The position numbers and the translations under genes are program-made. From JALHRI01 sp044351685 (lineage in GTDB: Bacteria; Pseudomonadota; Alphaproteobacteria; Rickettsiales; UBA3002): a stretch of 5,655 bases of DNA. Position 1 is the stretch's first letter. Each line of letters begins with the position of its first letter. This document shows positions 5,399 through 5,655 of this stretch, one piece after another. The notes beneath the pieces were generated by a model, which saw only the letters and a program-made list of their open reading frames with translations, was not told where the DNA came from and did no database searches. The stretch is from the NCBI GenBank assembly GCA_044351685.1, contig JBILFK010000107.1, positions 1-5,655 on the forward strand, written 5' to 3'.

Positions 5399-5655
5399 AT
5401 GAAAATTCCTTTCAGAAAAATGCATGGGTGTGGCAATGATTTTATTGTCATCGACGGGCGCAGCGAAGCGGTAACGCTGGATGCTGCGCAGGTGCGGTTT
5501 TTATCGGATAGGCGCCGGGGCATTGGCTGCGACCAGCTGATTATTATTGGTAACAGCAAAAACGCCGATGCCAGCATGAAAATCTATAATTGCGATGGCA
5601 CCGAAATTGCCACTTGCGGCAACGCCACGCGCTGCATTGCCGATATACTGATACG
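5399..5655 (+). CDS. dapF: Diaminopimelate epimerase, N-terminal part (3' end outside window)
   Basis: 85 complete codons are present out of about 270-280 expected; the frame runs off the window. DapF is a cofactor-independent racemase that converts LL- to meso-diaminopimelate, the precursor of lysine and the peptidoglycan cross-link. Seen here: the N-terminal KMHGCGNDFIVID (7-19), with the substrate-binding Asn of GNDF at 13; NCDGTE (64-69); and CGNATRC (73-79), which carries the first catalytic cysteine, C73. The second catalytic cysteine would lie beyond the window. CGNATRC rather than the CGNGARC of E. coli fits an alphaproteobacterium. The ATG at 5399 gives the usual N-terminus, but its Shine-Dalgarno is poor; an in-frame GTG at 5393 is possible. 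No convincing promoter of its own is seen, so it may be read from ssb. Confidence 0.95.
   Translation, partial: MKIPFRKMHGCGNDFIVIDGRSEAVTLDAAQVRFLSDRRRGIGCDQLIIIGNSKNADASMKIYNCDGTEIATCGNATRCIADILI

Noticed and set aside
4697..5425. Long minus-strand open frame across ssb
   Set aside because: It is antisense to the well-supported ssb gene, its translation is low-complexity Ala/Thr/Phe, and it has no recognisable domain.
1..5655. CRISPR array, tRNA or rRNA gene, insertion sequence or phage attachment site
   Set aside because: No regularly spaced repeats, cloverleaf tRNA sequence, transposase motifs or integrase were seen on either strand.

Overview
The window looks like ordinary bacterial chromosome, most probably from an alphaproteobacterium of moderate GC (roughly 50-53% in the housekeeping genes by hand count). 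The lineage call is an inference from three protein features: UvrA has the CPVSG form of its first zinc motif, SSB begins MAGSINKVILVGNLG with a DLDDEIPF tip, and the dapF product has a CGNATRC active-site segment. A database search is needed to place it more precisely.

Layout. On the + strand, positions 1-584 are the 3' part of a gene cut by the window edge (WYL-like tail plus a TerB-like helical domain; clearly AT-richer than its neighbours). It overlaps by one base a TlyA-family S4/FtsJ rRNA methyltransferase gene (584-1384). That gene is followed 13 bases later by a small unknown gene with a strong ribosome binding site (1398-1754). These three probably form one transcription unit. It ends head-on against uvrA (1751-4678, minus strand): the two stop codons share one TTAA, and a possible terminator hairpin sits over them. 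uvrA and ssb (4820-5296, +) diverge from a compact control region of about 140 bp holding back-to-back promoters. After ssb comes a 102-bp spacer rich in short inverted repeats, then the 5' part of dapF (5399 to the window end).

How the genes relate. UvrA (lesion recognition in nucleotide excision repair) and SSB (single-strand DNA protection) share a divergent control region, an arrangement also known in other proteobacteria. TlyA modifies rRNA in the families where it has been studied, and DapF makes meso-diaminopimelate for lysine and peptidoglycan. I see no defence system, prophage, CRISPR array or insertion sequence.

The most notable feature is a 60-bp palindromic element inserted in frame inside tlyA, which adds about 20 residues to a presumed surface loop of the methyltransferase. 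Secondary points are an inverted repeat that joins the -35 elements of the uvrA and ssb promoters, the shared-stop convergent junction, a very GC-rich hairpin inside the unknown gene, and the inverted repeats between ssb and dapF.
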